This document shows positions 17,453 through 25,776 of a stretch of DNA of 37,306 bases, piece by piece. Every line of letters starts with the position of its first letter. Position 1 is the stretch's first letter. This stretch comes from JBBECF01 sp040881945 (GTDB taxonomy: Bacteria; Pseudomonadota; Alphaproteobacteria; Dongiales; Dongiaceae). The position numbers and the translations under genes were made by a program. The stretch covers positions 1 to 37,306 of the forward strand of contig JBBECF010000060.1 in NCBI GenBank assembly GCA_040881945.1, given 5' to 3'. The notes beneath the pieces were generated by a model. The model made no database searches, was not told the DNA's origin, and saw only the letters and a program-made list of their open reading frames with translations.

Positions 17453-17480
17453 AATATAAGTATCTGGCCGCGCGCCGCAA
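17453..17480 (-). promoter_or_regulatory. putative rimP-operon promoter
   Basis: Minus strand: TTGCGG (17475-17480), 16-bp spacer, TATATT (17453-17458), in an AT-rich patch. The start point would be near 17446, giving a leader of about 65 nt up to the terminator at 17381-17407 and about 135 nt to the rimP ATG. Confidence 0.45.
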
Positions 17481-17495
17481 GGGTTTTCGGCCGGG

Positions 17496-18203
17496 TCAGG
17501 CGCGCGGCCGGCGTTCGAAGCGAAGGTAGATCGGGCGGCGGCCGGCCGCCAGCGCCTTCTCCTCGTAACGGGTCGGCGGCCAATCGGGCGGCCGATCGCG
17601 CCAATCGGCCGGGCGCCGCGCCGGCCAGCGGAAGTCGGGATGGCGCAGGGCGTGCTCGAGCGTCCAGCGCATGGTGCCGGGGTCGTCGGTGGCGACGCGC
17701 AGCTCGCCGCCGTCCTTGAGCACGCGCGCCAGCCGGCCGAGGTTGTCGCGGCCGATGAAGCGGCGCTCGCCGTGCCGCGCCTTCGGCCACGGATCGGGAA
17801 ACAGCAGGAAGACGCGGCCGAGGCAGGCGTCGGGCAGCGCCTCGATCAGACCGCGCGCGTCGTCGGGGAAGACGCGCAAATTGTCCAGGCCGAGCCGGGC
17901 GACCTGGTCGAGCAGGCTGGCCACGCCGTTGACGAAGACCTCGCAGCCGACGAAACCGACCTCGGGGTTGCGCTGCGCCTGCCAGGCCAGGTGTTCGCCG
18001 GCGCCGAAACCGATCTCGAGCCAGACGTCGCTCGGCGGCCGGGCGAACAGGCGCACCGGATCGAGGCGACCGCCCGGCGGCGGCAGGTCGATCGCCAACC
18101 GCGGCAGCAGAGTCTCGAGCAGCCGCCGCCGCCCCGGCCGCAACCGGCGGCCACGGCGCCGGCCGTGGACCGTGAAGGGCGGCCGCGCGGGCGGCGCGCT
18201 CAT
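17496..18203 (-). CDS. trmB: tRNA (guanine-N7-)-methyltransferase TrmB
   Basis: SAM-dependent methylation of G46 in tRNA. 235 residues from the ATG at 18203 (MSAPPARPPFTVHGRRRGR); upstream in-frame sequence belongs to the metK 3' region. The SAM-binding motif EIGFGAGEHLAWQA and the family signature LFPDPWPKARHGERR are present, with TDDPGTMRW and PTRYEEKA near the C-terminus. It lies 46 bp after metK on the same strand, a sensible pairing because MetK makes its methyl donor. Confidence 0.96.
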   Translation of the reverse strand: MSAPPARPPFTVHGRRRGRRLRPGRRRLLETLLPRLAIDLPPPGGRLDPVRLFARPPSDVWLEIGFGAGEHLAWQAQRNPEVGFVGCEVFVNGVASLLDQVARLGLDNLRVFPDDARGLIEALPDACLGRVFLLFPDPWPKARHGERRFIGRDNLGRLARVLKDGGELRVATDDPGTMRWTLEHALRHPDFRWPARRPADWRDRPPDWPPTRYEEKALAAGRRPIYLRFERRPRA

Positions 18204-18249
18204 CGTCGGTCGGAATGACAGGGATACGGGCCGGCGCGGACCGGCGCGA

Positions 18250-19419
18250 TCAGTGCAACGCCGCCCGCAGGCCGTCGACGAGGTCGAGGCGCTCCCACGA
18301 GAAACCGCCGTCGGCGTCGGCAGCGCGGCCGAAATGCCCGTAGGCGGCGGTGCGCGCATAGATCGGGCGGTTCAGCTCGAGATGCTCGCGGATGCCGCGC
18401 GGGCTCAGGTCCACCAGGTCGCACAGCGTCCGGGTCAGCCGGTCCTCGTCGATGACGCCGGTGCCGTGCGTGTCGACATAGACCGACAGCGGCTTGGCCA
18501 CGCCGATGGCGTAGGAGAGCTGGATCGTGCAGCGATCGGCGAACCCGGCGGCGACCACGTTCTTGGCCAGATAGCGGGCCGCGTAGGCGGCCGAGCGATC
18601 GACCTTGGTCGGGTCCTTGCCCGAGAAGGCGCCGCCGCCGTGGGGCGCGGACCCGCCGTAGGTATCGACGATGATCTTGCGTCCGGTCAGCCCGGCGTCG
18701 CCGTCCGGGCCGCCGATCACGAACCGGCCGGTCGGATTGACGTAAAAGTTCTCTTCCCGGCACATCCAGCCCGCCGGAAGCACGTTCAGGACATGCGGGC
18801 GCACGATGGCGCGGACCGCGTCCTGGTCGAGATCGGCACTGTGCTGGGTCGAGACCACGATCGACGCCGCGCGTACCGGCCTGCCGTCCTCGTAGCACAG
18901 CGTCACCTGGCTCTTGGCGTCCGGCCCCAGGCCCGGCTCGGCGCCCGAGTGACGCGCCTCGGCGAGCGAGCGCAGGATGCTGTGCGCGTAGTAGATCGGC
19001 GCCGGCATGAAGCGCTCGGTCTCGCGGCAGGCATAGCCGAACATGATGCCCTGGTCGCCGGCGCCTTCGTCCTTGTTGCCGGCGGCATCGACGCCCCTGG
19101 CGATGTCGGGCGACTGGGCGTGCACGTAGGAGTCGATGGCGACGGTCCGCCAGTGGAAGCCGTCCTGTTCGTAGCCGATGTCCTTGATGGCGTGGCGCGC
19201 CACCTCCTCGAGCAGCGCCGGCGTCACCGAGTCCGGACCGCGGACCTCGCCGGCCAGCACGACGCGGTTGGTCGTGGCCAGGGTCTCGACCGCGACCCGG
19301 GAGTACGGATCGGCGGTCAGGAAGGCGTCGACGATGGCGTCGGAGATGCGGTCGCAGACCTTGTCCGGATGGCCTTCGGACACGGATTCGCTGGTGAACA
19401 GATAGTTCTTTTTCGGCAC
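18250..19419 (-). CDS. metK: S-adenosylmethionine synthetase
   Basis: Makes SAM from methionine and ATP. 389 residues from a GTG start at 19419 (protein reads MPKKNYLFTSESVSEGHPDK). Signatures: GHPDKVCDRISDAIVDAFL, the loop GAGDQGIMFGYA, and GGGAFSGKDPTKVDRSAAY. The upstream region has a promoter overlapping a 19-bp dyad and a strong GC hairpin. I could not match it to a SAM riboswitch class. Confidence 0.98.
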   Translation of the reverse strand: MPKKNYLFTSESVSEGHPDKVCDRISDAIVDAFLTADPYSRVAVETLATTNRVVLAGEVRGPDSVTPALLEEVARHAIKDIGYEQDGFHWRTVAIDSYVHAQSPDIARGVDAAGNKDEGAGDQGIMFGYACRETERFMPAPIYYAHSILRSLAEARHSGAEPGLGPDAKSQVTLCYEDGRPVRAASIVVSTQHSADLDQDAVRAIVRPHVLNVLPAGWMCREENFYVNPTGRFVIGGPDGDAGLTGRKIIVDTYGGSAPHGGGAFSGKDPTKVDRSAAYAARYLAKNVVAAGFADRCTIQLSYAIGVAKPLSVYVDTHGTGVIDEDRLTRTLCDLVDLSPRGIREHLELNRPIYARTAAYGHFGRAADADGGFSWERLDLVDGLRAALH

Positions 19420-19469
19420 GCGTCGTCCCTGCGGGGTGGAAGGCCAAGAGATGGGAATGCCAAAACGCC

Positions 19470-19496
19470 GCGCCCGACCGAGAGCAGGTCGGGCGC
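19470..19496 (-). other. strong hairpin upstream of metK
   Basis: Perfect 10-bp stem GCGCCCGACC / GGTCGGGCGC with a 7-nt loop, followed on the minus strand by GGCGTTTTGGC. It could terminate the upstream XRE gene or form the 5' end of the metK leader. The predicted metK start point falls within its 5' arm, so the two readings compete. Confidence 0.5.
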
Positions 19497-19499
19497 CGG

Positions 19500-19541
19500 A
19501 TCATGTTGCAAGCGCCGTAGGCGGGTCAAGCGTCTTGACCC
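19500..19541 (-). promoter_or_regulatory. metK promoter with 19-bp dyad over the -35 box
   Basis: Minus strand: TTGACC (19524-19529), 18-bp spacer, CATGAT (19500-19505). The -35 forms one arm of the perfect dyad GGGTCAAG-ACG-CTTGACCC (19523-19541), the geometry of a repressor operator. The regulator is unknown; the dyad does not resemble the sites in front of the neighbouring XRE gene. Confidence 0.45.
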
Positions 19542-19575
19542 GGCCGCGCCGGGGGGACCGTCGGGGCGGCGCCGG

Positions 19576-20043
19576 TCAGGCGGCCGGGGCGGCTGGCCGC
19601 GCCAGGGACTTGGCCAGTTCGAAGACGCGCTTGCGCACGCGCGGGTCGGCGATGCGGTAGTAGGCGCGCACCAGCTCCAGCGTTTCGCGCTTGGCCATCG
19701 GGTCGCGCTCGAAGGGCGCCGCCTTCGCTTCGGCCAGGCCGCGCGCCCGGCCCGCCCCGCGGGCGCCGACGCCCGGCGCCATATCGTCGAAGAAATACGA
19801 CACCGGAACCTCGAGGGCTCGCGCCAAGTCGAACAAGCGGCTGGAGCCGATCCGGTTGGCCCCGCGCTCATACTTCTGCACCTGCTGGAACGTCAGGCCG
19901 ATCGCGTCGCCGAGCCTCTCCTGGCTGAATCCCAGAAGCGTCCGACGCAAACGCACGCGGCCGCCGACATGGATATCGACCGGGTTCGGGTGCCCGGCGG
20001 CGCCATCGGCGGCGCGGCCGCCCGTCTTACGTCCACGCGGCAT
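19576..20043 (-). CDS. XRE-family transcriptional regulator (PraR/PhrR-like group)
   Basis: 155-residue single-HTH regulator. A basic N-terminal tail (1-24) is followed by a Cro/C1-type HTH (about 25-85: VRLRRTLLGFSQERLGDAIG, then LTFQQVQKYERGANRIGSS and VPVSYFFDD) and a helical C-terminal region (LVRAYYRIADPRVRKRVFELAKSL). The gene occupies the lnt-metK interval, where many alphaproteobacteria keep an XRE gene. I associate it with the PraR/PhrR group of rhizobia, from memory and without a tree. Its promoter carries two tandem quasi-palindromic sites, one inside the -35/-10 spacer, so autorepression is likely. The targets are unknown. Confidence 0.9.
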   Translation of the reverse strand: MPRGRKTGGRAADGAAGHPNPVDIHVGGRVRLRRTLLGFSQERLGDAIGLTFQQVQKYERGANRIGSSRLFDLARALEVPVSYFFDDMAPGVGARGAGRARGLAEAKAAPFERDPMAKRETLELVRAYYRIADPRVRKRVFELAKSLARPAAPAA

Positions 20044-20090
20044 GGCTGGGGGGTTCCTCGCGTAAAAATGGCACGACCGTCGCGAGAACC

Positions 20091-20144
20091 TTGATATACA
20101 TACAACCGTATGAGGTCAACAATAGAAACGCATACCACCGCATG
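20091..20144 (-). promoter_or_regulatory. XRE-gene promoter with two tandem operator-like sites
   Basis: Minus strand: TTGACC (20114-20119), 17-bp spacer, TATCAA (20091-20096). Within the spacer is CATAC-GGTT-GTATG (20099-20112). A second copy, CATGC-GGTG-GTATG (20131-20144), lies exactly 32 bp upstream, three helical turns. The two 14-mers match at 12 positions and both are quasi-palindromes. The arrangement strongly suggests cooperative binding by a dimeric repressor, most simply the XRE protein itself. Confidence 0.65.
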
Positions 20145-20172
20145 CCGGCAGTGAATTTCTGCCGGCGCGGGC

Positions 20173-21768
20173 CTATCTTGAAAAGCGCCGCAGCGCCGCA
20201 GCGCCCACCGCGGCCAGGCCGAGGAGAACGGCCAGCGCCGCGTCGCCGAAGCGGGCGTAGGGCGTCAGTCCGGGGAGCGGCTTCGGCAGGCCGGCGTCGA
20301 GCACGCCGGTCTCGCCCAGGCCGAGCCGCGCGGTGACCCGACCGTAGGCGTCGACGACCCCGGAGATGCCGGTGTTGGCGGCGCGCACCAGCGGCACGCC
20401 CTCCTCGACCGCGCGCAGCCTCGCGCTGGCGAAGTGCTGGTAGGGGCCGGAGCTGATGCCGTACCAGCCGTCGTTGGTCAGGTTGAGCAGCCAGTCGGGG
20501 CGATCCTGCGGATCGACGACGGCGCCGGGAAAGATCGCCTCGTAGCAGATCAACGGCCCGACCGGCGGCAGCCCCGGCAGGCGCAGGGTGCGCGGGCCGG
20601 GCCCGGCGGAGAAATCCATGCTGCCGGGCGTGATCTTGGTCAGAAACGGGAAAAGCGTCCGGAACGGCACGTACTCGCCCCAGGGGACGAGATGGAACTT
20701 GTCGTAGGTCGCGACGATCCCGCCGGCCGGGTCGATCGCGACGAGGCTGTTCCAGACCTGTTGCAGCGGGCCCGCCGCCGGCGCGCCGCGCGGCGCGCCG
20801 GTGATCAGCACGCCGCCGGGTGGCGCCGCCGCCGCCAAGGCCGCGCGCAATTCCGGCTCGCGCTCGAGCAGGAACTGCGCCGCGGCCTCCGGCCAGATCA
20901 CGTGGCTGGCGCTCGCGAAGCCCGGCGTGTCGACGGTCAGGCGCAAATGCCGACGAAGGTTTTCGGCGCGCAGGTCCTGGTCGTTCTTCCGCCGCTGATC
21001 GATCGCCGCCTGCACCAGGCGCAGCCGCACCCCGGCGACCGTTTCGTCGCCGGCACCGGCCAGGCGCAGCGCGCCGCCGGCCCAGATGCCGGCGATCGCG
21101 AGCCCGGCCGCGGCGACGGCGCCCCAGGCGACGGCCGGCCGGTCGCCGGCGAGGACCGCCGGCATCCCGGCGGCGGCCACGGTGACCAGGCTGAGGCCCC
21201 AGACCCCGGCGAGGGCGGCGAACTGGTTCATCGGGTCGGCGAAGGCCCAGGCGGAGCCGATCAGGTTCCAGGGGAAGCCCGTGAAGATCCAGCCGCGCAC
21301 CCATTCGAGGCCGGTCCAGGCGACCGCGAGGACGATCACCCGGGCCGGACCGCCGCCCCACGCGGCGCGGGCGAGCAGCGCCGCCAGGCCGGAAAACACG
21401 GCGAGCACGCCGGCGAGCCCGAACACGGCGAACGGGATCATCCAGGCGAACTTCTCGGGGTCGGTCAGAAGCGCGTGGGCGATCCAGTAGAGGCCGATGA
21501 CGAAATGGCCGAAGCCGAACCACCAACCGACGGCGAAGGCGGCGGCCGGCCGGCGCGCCGCATCGATGAGCCAGACCAGGCCGGTGAAGGCGACGACGAG
21601 CAGGGGCAGCGCATGCAGCGGCGGCAGCGCCAGCGCCGCCAGCCCGCCGAGGAGCGCGGCCAGCCCGCGCCGGCGCCAGCCGGCGAGGGCGCCGACCCGG
21701 CCGGACCAGGCGGCGAGCCAAATTCCCACCGTCGCCCCGCCGACGCGGGCCGCGCCCCTAGGCGTCAT
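20173..21768 (-). CDS. lnt: apolipoprotein N-acyltransferase Lnt
   Basis: Inner-membrane enzyme adding the third acyl chain to lipoproteins. 531 residues: N-terminal membrane helices to about residue 240 (for example LPPLHALPLLVVAFTGLVWL), a periplasmic nitrilase-type domain with the triad E294 (WPEAA), K357 (YDKFHLVPWGEYVP) and C408 (PLICYEAIFP), and a C-terminal helix. Normal length. It overlaps the end of corC by 11 bp, so it is coupled to it; that pairing is widely conserved. The XRE regulator gene follows across a 129-bp spacer. Confidence 0.97.
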   Translation of the reverse strand: MTPRGAARVGGATVGIWLAAWSGRVGALAGWRRRGLAALLGGLAALALPPLHALPLLVVAFTGLVWLIDAARRPAAAFAVGWWFGFGHFVIGLYWIAHALLTDPEKFAWMIPFAVFGLAGVLAVFSGLAALLARAAWGGGPARVIVLAVAWTGLEWVRGWIFTGFPWNLIGSAWAFADPMNQFAALAGVWGLSLVTVAAAGMPAVLAGDRPAVAWGAVAAAGLAIAGIWAGGALRLAGAGDETVAGVRLRLVQAAIDQRRKNDQDLRAENLRRHLRLTVDTPGFASASHVIWPEAAAQFLLEREPELRAALAAAAPPGGVLITGAPRGAPAAGPLQQVWNSLVAIDPAGGIVATYDKFHLVPWGEYVPFRTLFPFLTKITPGSMDFSAGPGPRTLRLPGLPPVGPLICYEAIFPGAVVDPQDRPDWLLNLTNDGWYGISSGPYQHFASARLRAVEEGVPLVRAANTGISGVVDAYGRVTARLGLGETGVLDAGLPKPLPGLTPYARFGDAALAVLLGLAAVGAAALRRFSR

Positions 21769-22675
21769 CCGCCGCGGACGGCAGATTGCGCACGCGCAGG
21801 CGCCTGATGCGTCGCGGATCGGCCTCCAGCACCTCGAAGGCGATGCCCGAGGGATGCGTGATCAGCTCGCCGCGCGTCGGCACCCGGCCGATCAGCGAGA
21901 ACACCAGCCCGCCCAGCGTCTCGATGTCCTGCTCGCGTTCCTCGTCGGACAGCACCGGGCCGACCCGCTCCTCGAATTCCTCGATCGTGGCGCGCGCGTC
22001 GGCGACCAGCGTGCCGTCCGGCCGCGCCACCAGCCGCGGCCCCTGCGCCACATCGTGTTCGTCCTCGATCTCGCCGACGATCTCCTCGACCACGTCCTCG
22101 ATGGTGATCAGGCCGTCGATGCCGCCGAACTCGTCGACCACCAGGGCCATGTGGATGCGGCTGAGGCGCATCTGCAGCAGCAGATCGAGCGCCCGCATCG
22201 ACGGCGCCACGAACAGCACCTCGCGCGCGATCGCCGCCAGCTCGAACGGCCGCTCGCCGGTGCAGCACGACAGCACGTCCTTGATGTGCACCATGCCGAC
22301 GACGTCGTCGAGCGTCTCGCGGTAGACCGGCAGGCGCGAATGGCCGTGCGAGGTCATGGCCCGCACCAGCGCGTCCAGCGCGATGTCGAGCGGCACCGCG
22401 ACGATGTCGGCGCGCGGCACCATGACGTCGCGCGCGGTCAGGTCGCGCAGCTTCAGGATATTGAGCAGCAGGCTGCTCTCGTCGCGGCTGATCATGGATT
22501 CTTCGGACTCGCCCTCGCTCTCCTCGATCAGCTCCTCGATGGCGTCGCGCAGCGAGGATTCGCCGTTGCGGCCGCGCAGCAGGCCACGCAGCCAGTTCTT
22601 CAATCCCTGCAGCGCGGAGGAGTCGGCGGCGGTCCCGTCGGCGCGGGGCGAGCGCAAGGGGGAGGGGTCGCTCAT
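21758..22675 (-). CDS. corC: CorC/HlyC-family CBS-domain protein
   Basis: 305-residue cytoplasmic protein with a paired CBS domain (from LTARDVMVPRADIVAVP through MALVVDEFGGIDGLITIEDVVEEIVGEIEDEHD) and a C-terminal CorC_HlyC domain (DIETLGGLVFSLIGRVPTRGE). It is linked to magnesium/cobalt efflux in enterobacteria; in this gene neighbourhood its function is uncertain. It lacks the membrane DUF21 domain. Its ATG overlaps the ybeY stop (ATGA) and its 3' end overlaps lnt. Confidence 0.95.
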   Translation of the reverse strand: MSDPSPLRSPRADGTAADSSALQGLKNWLRGLLRGRNGESSLRDAIEELIEESEGESEESMISRDESSLLLNILKLRDLTARDVMVPRADIVAVPLDIALDALVRAMTSHGHSRLPVYRETLDDVVGMVHIKDVLSCCTGERPFELAAIAREVLFVAPSMRALDLLLQMRLSRIHMALVVDEFGGIDGLITIEDVVEEIVGEIEDEHDVAQGPRLVARPDGTLVADARATIEEFEERVGPVLSDEEREQDIETLGGLVFSLIGRVPTRGELITHPSGIAFEVLEADPRRIRRLRVRNLPSAADDA

Positions 22676-23235
22676 CTATCCCCGGTCGGTTGCCCGTCGG
22701 CCCGGCCGTCGGCCGCCGCCCGGTACGGGTCGGCGACGCCGAGCCCGGCGAGTATGGCGGTTTCGAGCTGTTCCATGACTGCGGCGTCGGCCGCCCTTTC
22801 GTGGTCGTAGCCGAGGAGGTGCAGGACGCCATGCACCACCAGGTGGCTGACGTGGTCGGCGACGGCCTTGCCCTGGGCGCGCGCCTCGGCCGCCACCGTC
22901 TCGCGCGCCAGGATCACGTCGCCGAGCGGCGCCGCCCCCGCGCCGGCCGGCGCGCCCAGCGCAAAGGATAGCACATTCGTCGGTCGGTCGATGCCGCGGT
23001 ACTGCCGGTTGAGGCGGCGCACCGCGGCGTCGTCGGCGAGCGCCACGGAGAGCTCCGCCGGGCCCGCCGGGCGGCCCACCGCCGCCAGCGCCGCCCGCGC
23101 GGCGCGGCGCGCCACGCGCGCCGCCCACGGCAGTTCGGCCCGCCATCCGGGCGCGAGCACGCTGACGGCGATGTCGACCCGGTCACGCAACCTGCATCGT
23201 TCCCTTGCGTCTCCGGCCGCCGCGGGCCGGATCAC
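22672..23235 (-). CDS. ybeY: endoribonuclease/rRNA maturation factor YbeY
   Basis: Single-strand endoribonuclease of 16S rRNA 3'-end maturation and ribosome quality control. 187 residues. The zinc motif HGVLHLLGYDH is complete (H135, H139, H145), preceded by GIDRPTNVLSFAL and GDVILARETV. I use the GTG at 23235 because it overlaps the phoH stop as GTGA; the family core begins about VDIAVSV (residue 20), where another GTG exists. The operon miaB-phoH-ybeY-corC-lnt is the conserved one. Confidence 0.95.
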   Translation of the reverse strand: MIRPAAAGDARERCRLRDRVDIAVSVLAPGWRAELPWAARVARRAARAALAAVGRPAGPAELSVALADDAAVRRLNRQYRGIDRPTNVLSFALGAPAGAGAAPLGDVILARETVAAEARAQGKAVADHVSHLVVHGVLHLLGYDHERAADAAVMEQLETAILAGLGVADPYRAAADGRADGQPTGDR

Positions 23236-24269
23236 GCGCCGCGTCGCGGTTCGGCCGCGGCCGCCGCCGCCGCGGCCGCCGCCCGATCGCGCGCGTCGTA
23301 GGCGCGCACGATCCCGGTCACGAGCCGGTGGCGCACGACATCGGCCTCGGAGAAGCGCACGAAACCGACGCCGGTCAGGTCACCCAGGATGTCGACGGCG
23401 TCTTGCAAGCCCGAGCGCGTGCCGGGCGGCAGGTCGACTTGGCTGAGGTCGCCGGTCACCGCCATGCGCGCGTTTTCGCCGAGCCGCGTGAGGAACATCT
23501 TCATCTGCACGGCGGTGCTGTTCTGCGCCTCGTCGAGGATCACGAACGAGTTCGCCAGCGTGCGCCCGCGCATGAAGGCGAGCGGCGCCACCTCGATCTC
23601 GCCCGTCGACAACCGCTTCAGCACCTGGTCCGGCGGCATCATGTCGTAGAGCGCGTCATAGAGCGGCCGCAGATAGGGGTCGACCTTGTCGCGCAGGTCG
23701 CCGGGCAGGAAGCCGAGCCGCTCGCCGGCCTCGACCGCCGGGCGCGACAATATGATGCGATCGACCGTGCCCTTGGTCAGCATCGCCACCGCCACGGCCA
23801 TCGCCAAATAGGTCTTCCCGGTCCCGGCGGGCCCGAGCCCGAACACGAGATCGCGGTCGTACAGCGCCCGAATATAGACCGCCTGCATCGGCGAACGCGG
23901 CGTGATATGGCGGCGCTGGGTGCGGACGGCCGTGTCGTCGACGCCGACCTGGCCCATGAGGTTCGATTCGCGGCCGGCCTCCTCGGCACGGGCGTGGCGC
24001 AACGCCGCATCGACTTCGCCGCGGTCGACCTCGAGCCCGCGCTTGAGCCGCGAATAGAGCGCGCCGAGCGCCGTCCGCGCGGCGCCGACCGAGGCCGTCG
24101 GACCGGAGATCGCGACCCGGTTGCCGCGCGACACCAGCGAGACGCCCAGCTCCTGCTCGATGCGGGCGAGGTGCTGGTCGTGCTCGCCGAACAGCATCGG
24201 CAGCAGACGGTTGTCGTCGAATTGCAGGTGGACGGGGGGTTCGATGGTGTCGGTGGGGGAATAGCTCAA
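23232..24269 (-). CDS. ybeZ: PhoH-like ATPase (PhoH/YbeZ)
   Basis: 345-residue ATPase working with YbeY in RNA metabolism. A KH-like N-terminal segment (residues about 10-95, with LARIEQELGVSLVSRGNRVAISG) precedes the PhoH ATPase: AYIRALYDRDLVFGLGPAGTGKT-type Walker A region (GPAGTGKT) and Walker B VILDEAQN, then GDLSQVDLP. The start is TTG at 24269, overlapping the miaB stop as TTGA, giving (M)SYSPTDTIEPPVHLQF. The longer open frame running up through miaB is an antiphase artefact. An alanine-rich tail precedes the stop. Confidence 0.94.
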   Translation of the reverse strand: MSYSPTDTIEPPVHLQFDDNRLLPMLFGEHDQHLARIEQELGVSLVSRGNRVAISGPTASVGAARTALGALYSRLKRGLEVDRGEVDAALRHARAEEAGRESNLMGQVGVDDTAVRTQRRHITPRSPMQAVYIRALYDRDLVFGLGPAGTGKTYLAMAVAVAMLTKGTVDRIILSRPAVEAGERLGFLPGDLRDKVDPYLRPLYDALYDMMPPDQVLKRLSTGEIEVAPLAFMRGRTLANSFVILDEAQNSTAVQMKMFLTRLGENARMAVTGDLSQVDLPPGTRSGLQDAVDILGDLTGVGFVRFSEADVVRHRLVTGIVRAYDARDRAAAAAAAAAAEPRRGA

Positions 24270-25663
24270 GCGCGGAGTCTCTCCGTTTCGTCGGCGACCA
24301 GCGCGCCGGCCAGGCTGTTGGCGTGGACGGCGTCGATTTTCACGTCGGCGACGGCGCCGAACCAGCGCTCGGACGCGGCGACGTGCACGCCCTGCATATA
24401 GGGCGTGCGGCCGACGAGTTGGCCCGCGCGGCGGCCACGCCGGTCGAAGAGGACGGGCAGGACGCGGCCGACGGCGGCGTCGTTGAACGCCGCCTGTTGC
24501 CGGCGCAATGCCGCCTGCAGGCGTTCCAGCCGCTCGGCCTTCGCGGCCTCGGGCACCCGGCCGGGCATGGCCGCCGCCGGCGTTCCCGGCCGCGGGCTGT
24601 ACTTGAAGGAATAGGCCTCGGCGTAACCGACCGTCTCGATCAGGCGCAGGGTTGCGGCGAAGTCGCGCTCGCTCTCGCCGGGAAAGCCGACGATGAAGTC
24701 GGACGACAGCGCGAGGTCGGGCCGGCGGGCGCGCAAGCGGTCGACGACGCGGCGGTAGTCGTCGACGCGGTGCCGGCGGTTCATCGCCCCGAGAATGCGA
24801 TCCGACCCGGACTGCACCGGCAGGTGCAGAAAGGGCATCAGCGCCGGCACCTCGGCATGGGCCGCGATCAGGTCGTCGTCCATGTCGCCGGGATGCGAGG
24901 TCATGTAGCGCAGCCGGGCGAGGCCGTCGATGTCGGCGAGGGCGCGAATCAGCCGGCCGAGGCCCCAAGCCCCATGGCCCCCTGGCGCCGGGCGCGCCGG
25001 CGCGGCGCCGTGATAGGCGTTGACGTTCTGCCCGAGCAGGGTGATCTCGAGGGCGCCGGCCGCCACCAGCCGGCGCGCCTCGGCGACGACATCGGCCGCC
25101 GGCCGCGACGCCTCGGCGCCGCGCGTGTAGGGCACGACGCAGAAGCTGCAGAACTTGTCGCAGCCCTCCTGCACCGTAAGGTAGGCGGACACGCCCTGGG
25201 GCGCCGCCGCCTGGGGTAGATGGTCGAATTTCGACTCCGCCGGAAAGTCGGTGTCGAGCACGCCGCGCCGGCCGCCGCCCGGCCGCGCGGCAGCGCGCGT
25301 CGCCCGCGCCACCAGCTCCGGCAACCGATGATAGGCCTGCGGCCCGACCACGATATCGACCTGCGGCGCCCGGCGCAGGATCTCGGCGCCCTCGGCCTGG
25401 GCGACGCAGCCGGCGAGCGCGATGATCATGTCGCCGCCGGCGGCGGCCCGCGCGGTCTTCGCGGCGCGCAGCCGGCCGAGCTCGGAGTACACTTTCTCCG
25501 CGGCTTTCTCGCGGATATGGCAGGTGTTGAGGATGACCATGTCGGCCGCGGCCGGGCTGTCGGTCAGGCCATAGCCGAGCGGCGCCAGGACGTCCGCCAT
25601 ACGCGCGGAGTCGTAGACGTTCATCTGGCAACCATAGGTCTTGATGAAGAGCTTCTTCGCCAA
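24266..25663 (-). CDS. miaB: tRNA-2-methylthio-N6-dimethylallyladenosine synthase MiaB
   Basis: Radical-SAM methylthiotransferase acting on A37 of tRNA. 465 residues. Auxiliary-cluster cysteines C12, C48 and C86 lie in the N-terminal UPF0004 domain (YGCQMN; ILNTCHIREKA; LAGCVAQ). Radical-SAM cysteines are C168, C172 and C175 (GCDKFCSFCVVPYTRG). A C-terminal TRAM domain is present (VLFDRRGRRAGQLVGRTPY). ATG at 25663. First gene of the miaB-phoH-ybeY-corC-lnt operon, 113 bp downstream of olsA. Confidence 0.97.
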   Translation of the reverse strand: MAKKLFIKTYGCQMNVYDSARMADVLAPLGYGLTDSPAAADMVILNTCHIREKAAEKVYSELGRLRAAKTARAAAGGDMIIALAGCVAQAEGAEILRRAPQVDIVVGPQAYHRLPELVARATRAAARPGGGRRGVLDTDFPAESKFDHLPQAAAPQGVSAYLTVQEGCDKFCSFCVVPYTRGAEASRPAADVVAEARRLVAAGALEITLLGQNVNAYHGAAPARPAPGGHGAWGLGRLIRALADIDGLARLRYMTSHPGDMDDDLIAAHAEVPALMPFLHLPVQSGSDRILGAMNRRHRVDDYRRVVDRLRARRPDLALSSDFIVGFPGESERDFAATLRLIETVGYAEAYSFKYSPRPGTPAAAMPGRVPEAAKAERLERLQAALRRQQAAFNDAAVGRVLPVLFDRRGRRAGQLVGRTPYMQGVHVAASERWFGAVADVKIDAVHANSLAGALVADETERLRA

Positions 25664-25776
25664 GGTCGCGTCTTTAGCCGCCGCCCGGCGGTCTGCGGCC
25701 CGGCACGATCACAAGCTCCGCATGGCTCTAAGCATCGAGGAAGTCTAACATCTTCGGGGCCTCGAGGGTACTGCTT

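Noticed and set aside
17311..17495. Initiator tRNA gene upstream of rimP-nusA, as in the E. coli metY operon
   Set aside because: No cloverleaf, anticodon arm or T-loop sequence could be traced; the region holds a promoter-like site and a terminator.
19420..19575. SAM-II or SAM/SAH riboswitch before metK
   Set aside because: The position is right and a strong stem exists, but I could not find the conserved cores of either class; only a hairpin and a dyad are reported.
23232..25631. A single 799-residue minus-strand frame suggesting a MiaB-PhoH fusion
   Set aside because: Its first part is miaB read out of frame; the PhoH homology begins at the TTG at 24269, which overlaps the miaB stop.
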